DNA of 64,000 nt, from assembly GCA_015680685.1 (NCBI GenBank), contig MNCI01016011.1:68923-132922 (forward strand), read 5' to 3'. The notes below the pieces were generated by a model. It was not told the DNA's origin. It saw nothing but the letters and a program-made list of their open reading frames with translations, and ran no database searches. The position numbers and the translations under genes are program-made. Below, one piece after another: positions 1 through 11,329 of this stretch (position 1 is the first letter of the stretch; every line of letters starts with the position of its first letter). The stretch is from Gnetum montanum. Taxonomy: Eukaryota; Streptophyta; Gnetopsida; Gnetales; Gnetaceae.

Positions 1-1576
1 TTGTGTTTTGTATTGATAATACATTAGGACTTTCTACAAAATGAACTTGCCTTTCAGCTGGAGATTTTACTTTATTGGTTTAAGATCTATGAACTATCTC
101 TTGGATCACATCTTTCATTTCATTAAAATGTAAAAGGTCATACATTGAAATGTTAGCTTTAATTTTCTTCAAATCCTCAACTAGATCGTAAGTCTTATGT
201 TCATCTTTGGCTTCTTATTCAGGAGGAGTTCTTCTAAGTATAGAAGGGGGCTTTGGTCATTGTGGGGCATTTGTTTGAGATGATCTAGTTTGATTATTTG
301 TGTTGTTTTGGCTAGGAACTCTTTTGTTTGGGAGAGTATAAGGATCATTCCTAGTATGTTGCTGTGTGTTGTTCATAATGTCACTAAGTTTATGGTAGCA
401 AGTGTTATCTGGATTGGGATCACTTAGTAAAACTTGTTCTAATGAAGGAACTTCCTCATTTTGTATTTCATGAGGTACATTAAGGACAATAATAGGGGTT
501 TTTCCATTTTGCTGACTCTGAGCATTATCATCATATAGTGCTAAAAATCGAGGACAAGTTTGCTTAGAGTGTTACCTAGTGTTATGGAGATGATAGTAAT
601 CATAATTGATTAATGTACTTAGATTTTTAGATTGTATAGGAACCTTGTTGTTCGACTTTAATTCAACTACTTCATTTGAAATTTTTTGAAGTGAAGTCAA
701 TATTTGGGTCATTTGATTTTGAGTTTGAGTTTGGGGCTCAACAGGATTAGATATCTTGTTTGGGTTTATGATGGATTGAATTAAGGACTTCAACTAGTCA
801 TCATTCAAATGCATGTTAGATGGAAGAAATGAAGAAGATGTGGGGCCCTAAAAATAATTGTTTGAATGTTAAGTCAGTTGAAGGGAAGTGAGAGTTGGAA
901 ACATGGTATTAGTCATTGGGAAAGTTGGTAAAGATAGAGGACTAGATTGCATAGGGTTATTGACACTCATCATTTCAAATTAGGTTTGAATACTATTCAT
1001 GAGGGTAATTTGTTCTAACTCGATGGCTTTGGCCATCACTCCTTATATTTCTATTATGTTGGGATCTGATTTGATAGCATAGGCAAAGAATGAGTCGATG
1101 GTAGAGAGGTAGAAGTTAAGAATACCATCAGGTTGTGAATGCATCTCATTTGGGACACAGACAAGTTGATGAAGGAATCGTAAGTTATAGTCACAAAAAT
1201 TTTTCCAAGGTATTTTCCTCAAGCTTGTAAAATTACTTAATGCTATGGCTAGGCTAGTGAACTTGTCAAACTGAAGCAAGAACTTATTTTTGAATTCTTA
1301 CCATGAGTTGATGGAGGCATTAGGGAACATGAAAAACCATTGGGTGGCTTTGCTCCTAAAAGTTGTCACAAATATCCTACATGCTACATCATTTTGTACA
1401 ATGTTATGGATCCCTAGTAAGGTTTTGAAACATTGTGTGTGTTGGTAGGCATCACTAGTAGGGGTTGTGGGATCATAGAACAAGTTTATGTTTTGGAGTG
1501 ATTTTGGGATGTCATGATAATTGGAAAAGTTAAAGAGGTTGCTCACCAAGGGAGTCATGGGTTGATTGACTACCAT
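1..1576 (-). pseudogene. Degenerate Ty3/gypsy gag (and gag-PR linker)
   Basis: One minus-strand frame can be followed from about 1576 to the window edge, broken by roughly nine stop codons. The N-terminal part has the plant retrotransposon gag pattern: DPTTPTSDAYQHTQCFKTLL, then CRIFVTTF and ATQWFFMFPNASINSW, where the family has a CR-F-TL-A-WF-LP-SI core. Further on, around 560-600, YYHLHNTR followed by HSK-CPRFL looks like a degraded zinc-knuckle. The low-complexity linker after it includes NISMYDLL, seen before the protease in gypsy elements. Most stops here are TAA at positions where relatives tend to have Gln. The rest of the polyprotein lies beyond base 1. The lineage is uncertain and the element is clearly not functional. 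Confidence 0.72.
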
Positions 1577-2332
1577 CCTAGTCTGAGTTATTCTAGGTAT
1601 AGAACTTGAGAAATGTGAAGCTCATTGTTTCCTTAATGTATAGTGATGGGTAGTTGGTCAGTTAGGGGTAGAGGTAAGTGATTCTTATTAAGACGGTTCA
1701 CTTATAAAACAAGGATCATAGAATATAAATGTTAAAATAAAATTATAAAACTAAGTAAAAGAAAAGAAATATTAAATAATATTTATTTTTTTTAACAAAG
1801 AAGAAAAACACCAGAATATGCTATTTAAGAAAATATTTTTTTAAAAGAAAAATAAATGCATGAAATTGCAATATTTATAAAATTTAAAAGGAAAATAGTA
1901 AAATGAAAATTTTCAGAAAAAAAAATTTAAAATTAAATAATTAAATAAAACAACCTTACCAAAGTTAGAACTCAAGGATTTCCAAAACATAAATATGACT
2001 AGAAATGGGTGATGAGATTTAAAAATTTTTAGGAAACAAACTTTTAAAATCAAGAAATAAAGGGCTCAAAAATTCTCAAGAATATTTTTCAAAACAAGGG
2101 ATGAAAATAGATATTTTAGTGAAAAAAATAAATTTTGAAACAAGATTAGGAAACAAGTTAGAAATAAGAAAAATGACAAAAAAAAAAATTGATATGGGAA
2201 AATAAAGTCTAGAAAAATGATCCTCCTTCTAGTGCTAAAAAAAGTGTTTATGCGTAAATTTTGGATGTACCAACACCTAGGGAAAACTTGTTTGAGGAGA
2301 CTATTTCCTAGGGCACCTCCCATATGGGTATG
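1577..2332. other. AT-rich unassigned stretch
   Basis: This stretch is very A-rich on the plus strand, especially 1690-2220. It lies 5' of the minus-strand gag and is probably the leader of that element, cut by the insertion of the Athila-like element at 2333. I see no gene. The 138-codon ORF that overlaps its right edge on the minus strand (2066-2482) runs into LTR sequence and has no recognisable features. Confidence 0.5.
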
Positions 2333-2689
2333 TGATGAATGACGAGGTACCCCTACACTCAACCATACAAATATGAGTGTTACACACGTGATTTGGTCAA
2401 ACTCCACAGACCAAGTGCCTACATGCCTTATGGAACACTTAAGGTTAATCATTCGTTGTCTTCCTAGACTTGTATTTTTCACGGTTATATGGTTAAGTAA
2501 GTTTTAGGTATATGATTTTTATATCTTTTCTGTTTTATCTCCTATGCTAACGAGGTAAAGGGTGAAGAGATTAATTAACTAACTTTAAATAACTAACTAA
2601 GCCTTAATTAACCTAGCATCAGCATTCGTTCCCACTTACCATTCACACCCTGAACCTATGCAACCTTGGTTACTAAATGCTATTCATTA

Positions 2690-2771
2690 CTGGGATCACC
2701 AAGTGTAACACACATGCTCGAAGCGGTCGNGCTGGGATCACCAAGTGTAACACACATGCTCGAAGCGGTCG
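2690..2771. other. Single-N contig join flanked by exact 40-bp repeat
   Basis: Bases 2690-2729 are repeated exactly at 2732-2771 with N at 2730. The other LTR copies have this block once. This looks like two overlapping contig ends that were joined without merging. Confidence 0.85.
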
Positions 2772-3099
2772 TACTGAATGCACTTAACTACGGGAGAAGA
2801 GTAGAGAAAGATTTAATTAACTAATAAAGCATTTAAATGATAAAAAATAAATAAATTCCTATTTAGCCTATTTAGCTTAGTCCATGCACTACAAGGTTTA
2901 TCTAATAGTTTGTCTTTATTTCCGTACACAAACTTGTGTTCAGGTACAATATTTGCTCGAATAAAGATTCGTTCTATGGGCACATGGAAATTATTTTATC
3001 TTTGGAGAGGTAAAATTGCTAGAGTTTTGCTATGGTCTAGGCCTAGAATGAGAAACAAGGGAAAGCTACCTCTTATTTATAGACTTGGAGGCGCACCAC

Positions 3100-3222
3100 A
3101 ATATCGCGTATGCGATATCGTGGGGGATGATGCAATATCACGTATGTAATATCGCGGGGGATGCGATATCGTAGTGGACGTGATATCGCATACACGATAT
3201 CGTAGCCCATGTGATATCACAT
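3100..3222 (-). promoter_or_regulatory. GATATC palindrome array in U3, upstream of the TATA box
   Basis: About eight near-copies of the palindrome core (G)CGATATCG(C) or its decayed forms (AATATC, GATATCAC) lie within about 120 bp, between the U3 end and the minus-strand TATA box near 3076-3084. Equivalent, shorter clusters occupy the same place in the LTRs at 22565-22620, 26425-26455, 29985-30065 (+) and 34365-34425. The placement suggests cis elements for the LTR promoter; the factor is unknown. Confidence 0.55.
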
Positions 3223-3229
3223 CCCATCA

Positions 3230-3238
3230 TACCCCCAT
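3230..3238 (-). other. Polypurine tract of element A
   Basis: The plus strand reads TACCCCCAT directly after the LTR end, so the element strand reads ATGGGGGTA just before TGATGG. The same tract borders the LTRs at 22642 and 34444. Confidence 0.75.
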
Positions 3239-5479
3239 GAATAAATGAAAACTCGTCCTTTTGTTCCTTACAAAATATTGGGAAGGTATGGGATTATTAA
3301 CTTGAATGGAACTAATGGTGAATGGGATGACATGTGAATGGATCATCATTACAAAACAAAACAAAACTGGCGTTCACGACAACAAGAGTGAACACTTTAT
3401 ACACTTGACATTAGGCCTTATTTGGCAGTTGAGAAAGAAGAGAGAAAAGAGAAGAAGTTTGCTGCTGCCAATGCCAAGGTTGTGCCTTTCATTGTCTATC
3501 CATAAGCATGCCATCGACCTTGCACCTTGCATAGCTGCTTCAACACTGGTCCAATCCAAGTGTTCCCTCCATATCCAATCCGTTGTTGCATGATTGCCAT
3601 CTACACACACAACACAGTCTTGTAGTAGCAAGGGTAAATGAATTTCAATGCAGTTGATACCTTGCCTCAGTGAAAGATCCATTGGCTGAGTTGTGGTATG
3701 GCTGATATAGGTCTAGAGATATGTTCATGGTGACTACCGAAGGTGTAGGGGTTAGGAGAAAATTGAAAAAATTGGACCTAGACCCCCATGACTAAGAGCA
3801 AACCTCTGGTAGTGATAGAATGGAGAAGCAAAAAGAACAAGAAAGATGGAGAAAAAGAGACAACTATAACATCAATGAAGTGGATGTCAAGATGGAAATG
3901 AACAAAATAGAGTGGATTGTAAAAATGTTAAGGGAAAGAATTTAACTAGTGCACCAAATAGGAATGTCAGTGGGTCCTCCCCACAGCAGGCTCATGTCCT
4001 TAATGCCCTGAAAAACCCACATTCAAAGAGTCCGTAGGCTCTGAGAATGTCATTTGGAAGAAGAGGTAAAGTCTTAACCACAAGAATTTACCAAAAAGAA
4101 AACGATGCATCCACCAAGATATACACTAATGATACAACCGCCAATGAGGTGAACAATGGAGAGAAGGATGGAGATAATTGAATGGAATGGAATCCCAAGA
4201 ACAAGGTGGTGTACAGCCCCTTGTGTAGTTAATGATTAATGTGACTTAGTAGATCCCATTTCAAGTTCGGCCTCAAACAAACCACATCCAGTGACTTCAC
4301 ATTAATGCATTCAGCCAAACCATCCACTTGAATAACAAGAATGCCTTCACCCAAGGGCCACCACCATTTTGACGAAATGAAGGAGAAGAGAATGGGAAGC
4401 GAGAAGGGCCTTAGTTAGAGGGAACTTGTTTATTTTAGTTCCATAACCAGTGCTTTTAGCCCAAATGATTATTTCGTCTAAGGGGTATGCTTTGAATTCT
4501 CACGGTTTTTGTGTTTGTTTGTTTTTTTTTTTTTTTATGTGTTTATGTATGAGAACCACACCATGTAAAGACTTTGTTATTTTTATTTGCTCAACTTCCT
4601 GATAATTGAGTAATGTTGAAATGGTAAGAAAACTCAAGAAGAAAACATCCAAGCACCCAAGAGAATGGCCAACACAAATGCATCAAGTTCCCTTGAAGTC
4701 ACACCTTTTTCAATCCTCGAGTCCTTCCTTAGTTTGAAAAATGCCCAGTCACCGATTCATTATAGTTATTATTTAGAAAGGGACTGTAAAGTTCCAAGCT
4801 AAGAGAGACCATAGAAATTTGTGGATGTGCGGATGAAGTGGACTCATTGCCTGCTATATTAAAAGAGACATACCTTAGTATCAACATCATAACTTAGAGG
4901 TAAAAACCAAACATTAGCAATCAATAGGAAAACAATTCATACCATCGTGAAGAACACTTATTGGGTGACAAACTTAACAAGATGGATACAACACACACAT
5001 ACACACACAAGAAATGAAAAAGGATAATGATGTTGTAAAAAAAAACAAGAAAATTTAAAGAAATTTGTAAAACAAAAATGTGTAGAAAAAAAAATTAAAA
5101 AGAATTGAGGGTCCCAAATGATTAGCATAGGTGGCCATCTCCCCCATGACTGGATGGAAAGGGAGAGATCTGAAATAAAGAGCATCTATTTGAATTTCTT
5201 AGAAGTGTCCAACTTCTCCCAATTGATGTTCTTAGATTAAGGGGTGGAATTCGGTGATGCTCATATTCCAATGTATCTATTTCTTTGTTATGGCCGTGAG
5301 TTGTTCCCCCAGTTTGTTCCATGCATGTTGGTGGGTTTCTCTTTCGATTAGTTGTCAACCACGGGGTGTCCACTTGTTGTGTGATTACTACATATAAGCA
5401 CCTTCATATATGAGTTTCTAGGGCACACCAGTTGCATGTAGGAGATGCTGATCATTCCTCCATGTCATCACCCTATGAG
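3239..5479. other. Unassigned interior of element A
   Basis: This 2.2 kb lies between the protease and the 3' LTR, where RT, RNase H and integrase would normally be. I found no such domains on either strand. It holds a poly-T run (about 4520-4537), a short CA-repeat (4988-5008) and purine-rich patches. The ORFs of 60-100 codons here show no recognisable domain. Confidence 0.5.
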
Positions 5480-8400
5480 TCACTGTATGTGATGCATGGA
5501 AATTTCTTCTTCTCAATCTTTCCATAAATGTTTACCTTAGATATTACCAAGGAAGATTGTGGATTCCTAGGCATGCATCTATTTTACTTAGCCATGCCCT
5601 TCCCATTATATTTAGGAAGTCCCCTTTGTTACTGTTAACTTCTATCACCAGGAAATCAGTTAGGTATGACTAATCACACACAGTGGTGATGATGTCCTCC
5701 ACTAATCCTAAGGGAATGTTGATGGACTGGTCAGCCAGATCTAGTTGAATATTGCTCTTCTTGAGTGGAGGCAGGGTCTAGGCTTAATACATTTCTCGTG
5801 AGATTAAGTTGACTTCAAAACCTGAGTCAAGAAGAGCCTTATGTGGTTCGTTCCTGGTGACTTGGAGGTAGATTAAGGGACTTCTAGGATCAGAGAGTTT
5901 CTTGGGAAGGTGGCCTACCTTGATCTAGTTGGTAACGGTATGTGTTAACATAACCATATGCATTAAGCTTTGTTGTTGGTTTGAAGGGAGATTAGAAGTC
6001 TTGTATCTTGGAGGATTGTGCACAGACTTAACTACTTGTGGTTGTGAGAGCTTGTTTGGGCTTTTGGTTCTGAAGAAAGGTCTTCTCTTCTTGTAGTTGT
6101 CAGAACTAGCAGCGAGTTGAAGGTTTACAGTTCTCATAGCATTTTGTTGTTGCCATTAAGTGGGGAGTTCCCCTTGCATTGTTGGAGCAGGTGGTAGTGG
6201 AACTACCGGCATAAGAGTGGCAGATGGATTTGGAGGATGGTATGGATGCAGAGCGTCTCTTGGAGGAGAAGGAGTTCTAAACTACTCCTAAACTTGGTAG
6301 TGATGTTGTGAGGTTGCATGACCCATAGATTCACTTGGAGAAATCAGCTGCTGCACGTAATAGCCATAAGGATCGAGTTGCCGTTAAGGGTATTGTTTCC
6401 TAGGCGGTGGCATCCCCATGGCTGTGGGTGTTGCCATTACTGATGTTGCCTGATAGGTTGTGGCGGAGTTCCACTTGGATAATATGTTAATGGTTGGTGG
6501 TACTGCCTTGGGTTACCTTGGGGCTAAGGTAACCTTCAGGGTGCCTGCCATCTATTAAGTCTTAGGTTACCTTGCGGATAAGGTAACCTTCAAGGTGCCT
6601 ACCATCTGTTAAGTCTTGGGTTGAGTGCATACACCCCAAACTCCTATAGATGTGAGATTATTGGGTAACATCCCTTAGGATGGTTATATTGGTAGATCTC
6701 ACATCCACCATCATTTCTATGTCAGATTCCACAACCTCATTGGAGATAGTCATTTTCCCCTTACCCTTATTATGTGCATGGCCTGAATCTCTTCTCTTTT
6801 TCTTATCCTAGTCACTACTTCGTTCCTCCTTAGATTCCTCTACGATTTTTAAGATAGTTTCAATTTTACTATCTATAGAGCTCCATATTTCATCTACCTT
6901 AGCCGATACTTCTGTTGTTAGATTTTGAAGCAGCAAGGTTTTTTCTATTCACCAACTCTTTGAGTGGTGACTCATCCTCTTCATCATAGAATCTCACTCC
7001 CTTCTTTTGGAGGGAAGGATCACGGTTATATTCTTCCGTGCTTTCTCTTTTCCATAGCTCTCCTTCTTCTTTGGCTACTTGCTCCAACAATCGATGAATT
7101 TCATGGGATCTAAGTTCAAATAGTCTCCCTTGGGCATATGTCCCAAGGGTTCTCCTAGTCTCATGTCTTAGCCCATCTACGAGGTGGCAGAGTTGATCCC
7201 GTTGTGCGTAACCATGGCCCGGGCAATGATGTAGCAATGCATAGTATTGACCCATGGTAGCATCCAAGGGTTCATGATTACCCTACTTCCATCCTTGGAT
7301 ATGCTTAAGCAAGTTAGACACTCTAGAGTATTTTTGGTATTTATCGTTGAACAACTCTAACATCGTACTCCATCTCCTAATGGTTTCTGACTCTAAGGAC
7401 TGGTACCAACTCTTTGCTTCCTTTATGAGTGTCCTAGGAAACAACTTTAATTTCTTCAACTCGTTTTCTATGTTTTGCAAGGTGCAGGCATCGTGGAATG
7501 CCTGTAAATGATTTTTTGGATCAACATTGTATCCCCCTTCGAAGCGTGGGATATTATTCATATATAGTCTTTTGATCCGACTATCTTTTTGATGCCTTGT
7601 AGGTATTCTAACTACCTCCGTAATATCTAGCATACTCCAGGTTGCAAGTAGGGGTTCATCATAATCATCTCTCTCATGACATCTATGATGCCTACATTGT
7701 TCCCTACTTTCCCTTCATTCATGCCTTGATTATCTTGACTACCCTCATCCTCTCTCTCGACTCTCTCGTCGAGGTCTCTCATCTCGCTTACCCTTATCCT
7801 CACCGTTATGCTCTTGGTGGCTGCACCATGATGTGGAAGGAGAGGGTGAATGATGTGATGAAGGAGAAGAAGAAGGGGAACCATCTCCATGATGATGGTT
7901 CTTACCTTCTCTTCTGTGACTATGGCCCCAATCGTGATGACGATTAGAATGCCCGTCCTTGTCATGTGTCTTTGCTCCCTCAGTGAATAGTTTGCATTCA
8001 TGGGGATCAAAACTAGGGTTGTGTATCATGGAGCATAGGTTTTGATACCCTACCTCTGCACTATCGTTAGGAGGGGGAACATCATCTTGTGGAGAATCCG
8101 TTATGAGTGGTTCACCATCTCCAATTTTTCTTAGGACGTGTGGGACCCCTTTGCCCTTCAACAATGTATGGTGGCTCTCCTAACTCAAGTCCCTTAGACA
8201 TTGCCCTATTGTGGGATGGTAATCCCTTATGTCATAATGTTCTACAACGTATTCAGCATATAATTCCATCATGCCTATTTGTGCAAGAGCATGATGAATC
8301 ATGTTAGGAACTGACCGATCTGGGGGTAACACTATGTTACATTGCAAATGTCTCCAACGTAGCTATTCATCCTGATGGAGGATAAAAGTAAAATCCAGTA

Positions 8401-8536
8401 CATACTCATCGGGATGGGTATATACCACTCAGTATTCTTGAGGAATTGGCAGTTCATGGTTATGTGTTTGGTGCCGCCGACTATCTCTTATATGATCCCT
8501 AGGTGGTGAATTGCTTTTGTTCGAAGAAGAAGACAT
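5480..8536 (-). pseudogene. gag-protease polyprotein of element A (broken)
   Basis: The probable start is the ATG at 8534-8536 (protein begins MSSSSNKS). The related plus-strand element at 30977 also begins MSSS. After an acidic, His/Ser-rich region, the gag core (7633-7283) reads NNIPRFEGGYNVDPKNHLQA, then KLKLFPRTLIKEAKSWYQSL and IRRWSTMLELFNDKYQ. The next part (7267-6899) has LHHCPGHGYAQRDQLCHLVDGL, the counterpart of the Athila CPHHG block. The protease near 5835-5812 has the active-site string LLDSG followed by EVNLIS, and later IMGRAWL, the C-terminal protease block. Several stops and at least one frameshift interrupt it. The ORF at 8010-7627 is in a different frame from the conserved one and is a shadow. 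Confidence 0.8.
6511..6618. repeat. 54-bp in-frame tandem duplication with hairpin
   Basis: The block starting GGTTACCTTGGGG at 6511 is repeated at 6565 with a few transitions. The offset is 54 bp, so gag would gain 18 residues without a frameshift. Each copy contains a perfect 9-bp inverted repeat, GGTTACCTT / AAGGTAACC, with a six-base loop. Confidence 0.8.
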
Positions 8537-8663
8537 TGTTATTTTATTCGGTGTGCTGATTAACTTTATATAGTTTTTTCTTGTTAATTAACCCTAAGGG
8601 TTCGTTTAAGCTCCCAACGATGTGGATAATTTCCTATGTTCTACTTAGTGCACAAACAATTAG

Positions 8664-8681
8664 TCCCTGGTAATAGCGCCA
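8664..8681 (-). other. Primer-binding site of element A
   Basis: The element strand reads TGGCGCTATTACCAGGGA one base after the LTR end ..CTCATCA. It begins TGG as expected for a match to a tRNA 3' CCA. Element B has the related string TGGTGCCATTGTCAAGGA at the same place. I do not assign the tRNA. Confidence 0.65.
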
Positions 8682-8682
8682 A

Positions 8683-9553
8683 TGATGAGTGGCAAGGTAC
8701 CCCTACACTCAACCATATGAATACGAGTGTTACATGCGTGATCCAGTCGAACTCCGTAGACTAAGTGTGTACACGCCTTATGGAACACTTAAGGTTAATC
8801 ATTTGTTATCTTCCCAGACTTACTTGTATTTGTCATGGTTGTATGGTTAAGTAAGTCTGAGGTATATGATTTTTATATCTTTTTTGTTTTATCTCCTATG
8901 CTAACTAGGTAAAGGATGAAGAGATTAATTAACTAACTTTAACTAACTAACTAAGCTTTAATTAACCTTGCATTAGCATCCATTCCCGCTTACTGTTCAC
9001 ACCCTAAACCAATGCAACCTTGGTTACTAAACGCTATTCGTTGCTGGGATCACCAAGTGTAACGCACGTGCTTGAAGCTGTCATACTGATGCACTTAACT
9101 ACGGGAGAAGGGTTGAGAAAGATTTAATTAACTAATAAATCATTTAAATGATAAATAATAAATAACAATAAATAAAGTCCTATTTAGCCTATTTAGCTTA
9201 GTCCATGCACTACAAGGTTTATCCAACAGTTCATCTTTATTTTCGTACACAAACTTGTGTTCAGGTACAATATTTGCTCGAATAAAGATCCGTTTACTTT
9301 GGAGCTCCTACTACAAGCACATGGAAATTATTCTATCTCTAAAGAGGTAAATCTGCCAAAGTTTCACTACTGTCTAGGCCTAGAATGAGAAAAAATGGAG
9401 AGCCACCTCTTATTTATAGANNNNNNNNNNNNNNNNNNNNNNNNNNNNNNNNNNNNNNNNNNNNNNNNNNNNNNNNNNNNNNNNNNNNNNNNNNNNNNNN
9501 NNNNNNNNNNNNNNNNNNNNNNNNNNNNNNNNNNNNNNNNNNNNNNNNNNNNN
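8683..9553 (-). repeat. 5' LTR of element A (end in gap)
   Basis: It starts TGATGAGTGGCAAGG and runs parallel to 2333-3084 until the N run at 9421. The missing part of the left copy (3085-3229, 145 bp) is close to the 133 N given, so the LTR probably ends at or near the right edge of the gap. Confidence 0.8.
9421..9553. other. Assembly gap (133 N)
   Basis: The run of N begins exactly where the sister LTR enters its GATATC palindrome array and is followed by a GA microsatellite. ORFs running across it are meaningless. Confidence 0.99.

Positions 9554-9586
<33 letters not shown>
9554..9586. repeat. (GA)n microsatellite
   Basis: About 16 uninterrupted GA units follow the gap directly. Confidence 0.95.
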
Positions 9587-9591
<5 letters not shown>

Positions 9592-10538
9592 TCCACTATC
9601 GATGTCGTTGTTCATGATTGCTACCAAGTAGAACACCCTTGTGGAAGCAAGGATGAAACCCCACTGCATAGGGACATGCTGTTACTACTACTGGGTGTTG
9701 TTGTTGCTACAACCACAGATTGTCGCTAGCCATCACCTACTTTTAACTACTATGCATTTCCCACCATCATAGATACTACCATCATGCACACCATTGGAAG
9801 AGAGAAAAACTGAACCTCACACGTCCTACAGTTGTACCACCATCATTGTTCTATCGATCACAATGTCGTTGCTGATGTGCCACTATTGATGTGTCTACAT
9901 TTGCCACTGCTGACCACCATCACCACATGTGTAGCCTATCATTCACCTCTAATACCACTAAGAGATCTTTGATGTATGCCATAGTTCACTTGAAAACCTG
10001 CTGAACCCTACCTACTAGTACTTTGCAGTGGAGAGAGAGACATGCTGTGTAGGGAGGCTACCTACCTCCACTAATGTCTATGTTACAGTTCCATTGCCAA
10101 GACTACTGCCACCATCACATGTAGATAGCTAACTTGGAGAGAGGAAAGGTTACTTGATCTACCTACAACCATGATTGCCACCGCCATGTGTCTTGTTGGA
10201 GAGAGGAGAGGTTGGTCGATGATTTTGGTTACTGCTTGTTGCCTAGGGAAGGGGAGGCTCGATATCCCATCCTCCCAAGTTGAGGGAGATTCTCCATTTT
10301 ATAAGCCACTATCCACCACTTCTTAAATTCCCATGTTTCCTTGTCTCCACCATGTCCACCATTGGTTACAACCATGTCCCACATCTACCACATAATGCAC
10401 GTCAATTACTACAATGCGATGCCCATAACTTCCCACCATGACTACCACCACATCTCTACCACCAATCATAATGTCCATTGCTGATGGTTACCTGTGTACA
10501 TCTCTGCACAATCTACTAGCAATGCCCATCATCGATTA
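9587..10538. other. Unassigned, CCA/CAT-rich
   Basis: The stretch is rich in ACCACC/CATCA triplets and has several copies of TTGGAGAGAGGA (for example near 10132, 10197 and 10558). I see no coding region, LTR end or RNA gene. Confidence 0.5.
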
Positions 10539-11160
10539 CTAGAACCATGCACCCTATTGGAGAGAGGAGAAAATGATTAAAAAATGAAGAATTGGAAATA
10601 GCAATGGTGATGAGGTGAATGTGTCAGATTTCTGAGGAATGAACTTCTTTATCACTATTTATGTTACCTATTATGTTTGATTATATCTTTCCTTAACCTT
10701 GCAACTATATTGGGTTTTGTTGTATTTATGATGTTTTTCTGGCATAATGGAAGTAGAGAATGCAATGTCGGATACAACATAATTTGATTTGAAGGGCAAA
10801 CAATTTCAGGCTACATGGAGGTTCCTTTACTATCTAATGCATGCATATTACTACAACCATGCCCCCTATTGGAGAGAGGAGAAAATGATTAAAAAATGAA
10901 GAATTGGAAATAGCAATGGTGATGAGGTGAATATGTCAGATTTTTGAGGAATGAACTTCTTTACCCCTATTTTTGTTACTTATTGTGTTTGATTATGTCT
11001 TTCCTTAACGTTGGAACTATATTGGGTTTTGTTGTATTTATGATGTTTTTCTGGCATAATGGAAGTAGAGAATGCAATGTCGGATACAACATAATTTGAT
11101 TTGAAGGGCGAACGATTTCAGGCTACATGGAGGTTCCTTTACTATCTAATGCATGCATAG
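10539..11160. repeat. Direct tandem duplication, ~311-bp unit
   Basis: The block containing CCCTATTGGAGAGAGGAG at 10552 recurs at 10863 and the two copies stay parallel through ATGCATGCATA. They differ by a few percent, mostly transitions, so the duplication is real and not very recent. The content is non-coding. Confidence 0.85.
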
Positions 11161-11329
11161 TTCCATATGATTTTTTTTCTTTTTAAATGATTTATTTTAG
11201 TTCTTCCATTTTCATGTTGTTTATAATTAGTAATTGGTCTTAAAATTTTATTGTCTATAATTTTTCAAATCCATTGGATGATATAAATGTATATGCTATT
11301 GTTAATCATGGCCTTATGCCTAGCATCGG
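11161..11329. other. Short AT-rich spacer
   Basis: T-rich sequence between the tandem duplication and the decayed pol fragment. Nothing recognised. Confidence 0.4.

Larger units (their letters stand above)
2333..3229 (-). repeat. 3' LTR of element A
   Basis: The 897-bp LTR starts TGATGAATGACGAGG and ends ATCCCATCA on the plus strand. It matches 8683 onward closely (for example the shared block CCTTATGGAACACTTAAGG). A TATA box is visible on the minus strand as the complement of 3076-3084 (TATAAATAAG), with a palindrome array just 5' of it. A single N with flanking duplication (2690-2771) disturbs it and adds about 42 bp of length that is probably artificial. Confidence 0.85.
2333..9553 (-). 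mobile_element. Athila-like LTR retrotransposon A, gag-protease only
   Basis: Two related ~0.9-kb direct repeats (2333-3229 and 8683-~9553) bound a 5.45-kb interior. Read on the minus strand, each LTR begins TGATGG and ends CTCATCA. A G-rich polypurine tract (complement of 3230-3238) precedes the 3' LTR, and a primer-binding site starting TGGCGCTATTACC (complement of 8664-8681) follows the 5' LTR. The interior encodes gag and an aspartic protease but no reverse transcriptase, RNase H or integrase, so this is a deletion derivative or non-autonomous form. The gag has the Athila-type CPGHG region. The right boundary is inside the N gap, so no target duplication can be checked. Confidence 0.82.

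Noticed and set aside
2066-2482. 138-codon minus-strand ORF.
   Set aside because: It crosses the border of an LTR and an AT-rich leader, is hydrophobic from T-runs, and matches nothing known.
7627-8010. 127-codon minus-strand ORF beside gag of element A.
   Set aside because: The conserved gag frame, shared with element B, is the one at 8164-7745 and 7633-7283; this one is a shadow.
9367-9729. ORFs across the N run.
   Set aside because: They consist of unknown residues and a GA microsatellite (Arg-Glu or Ser-Leu repeats).
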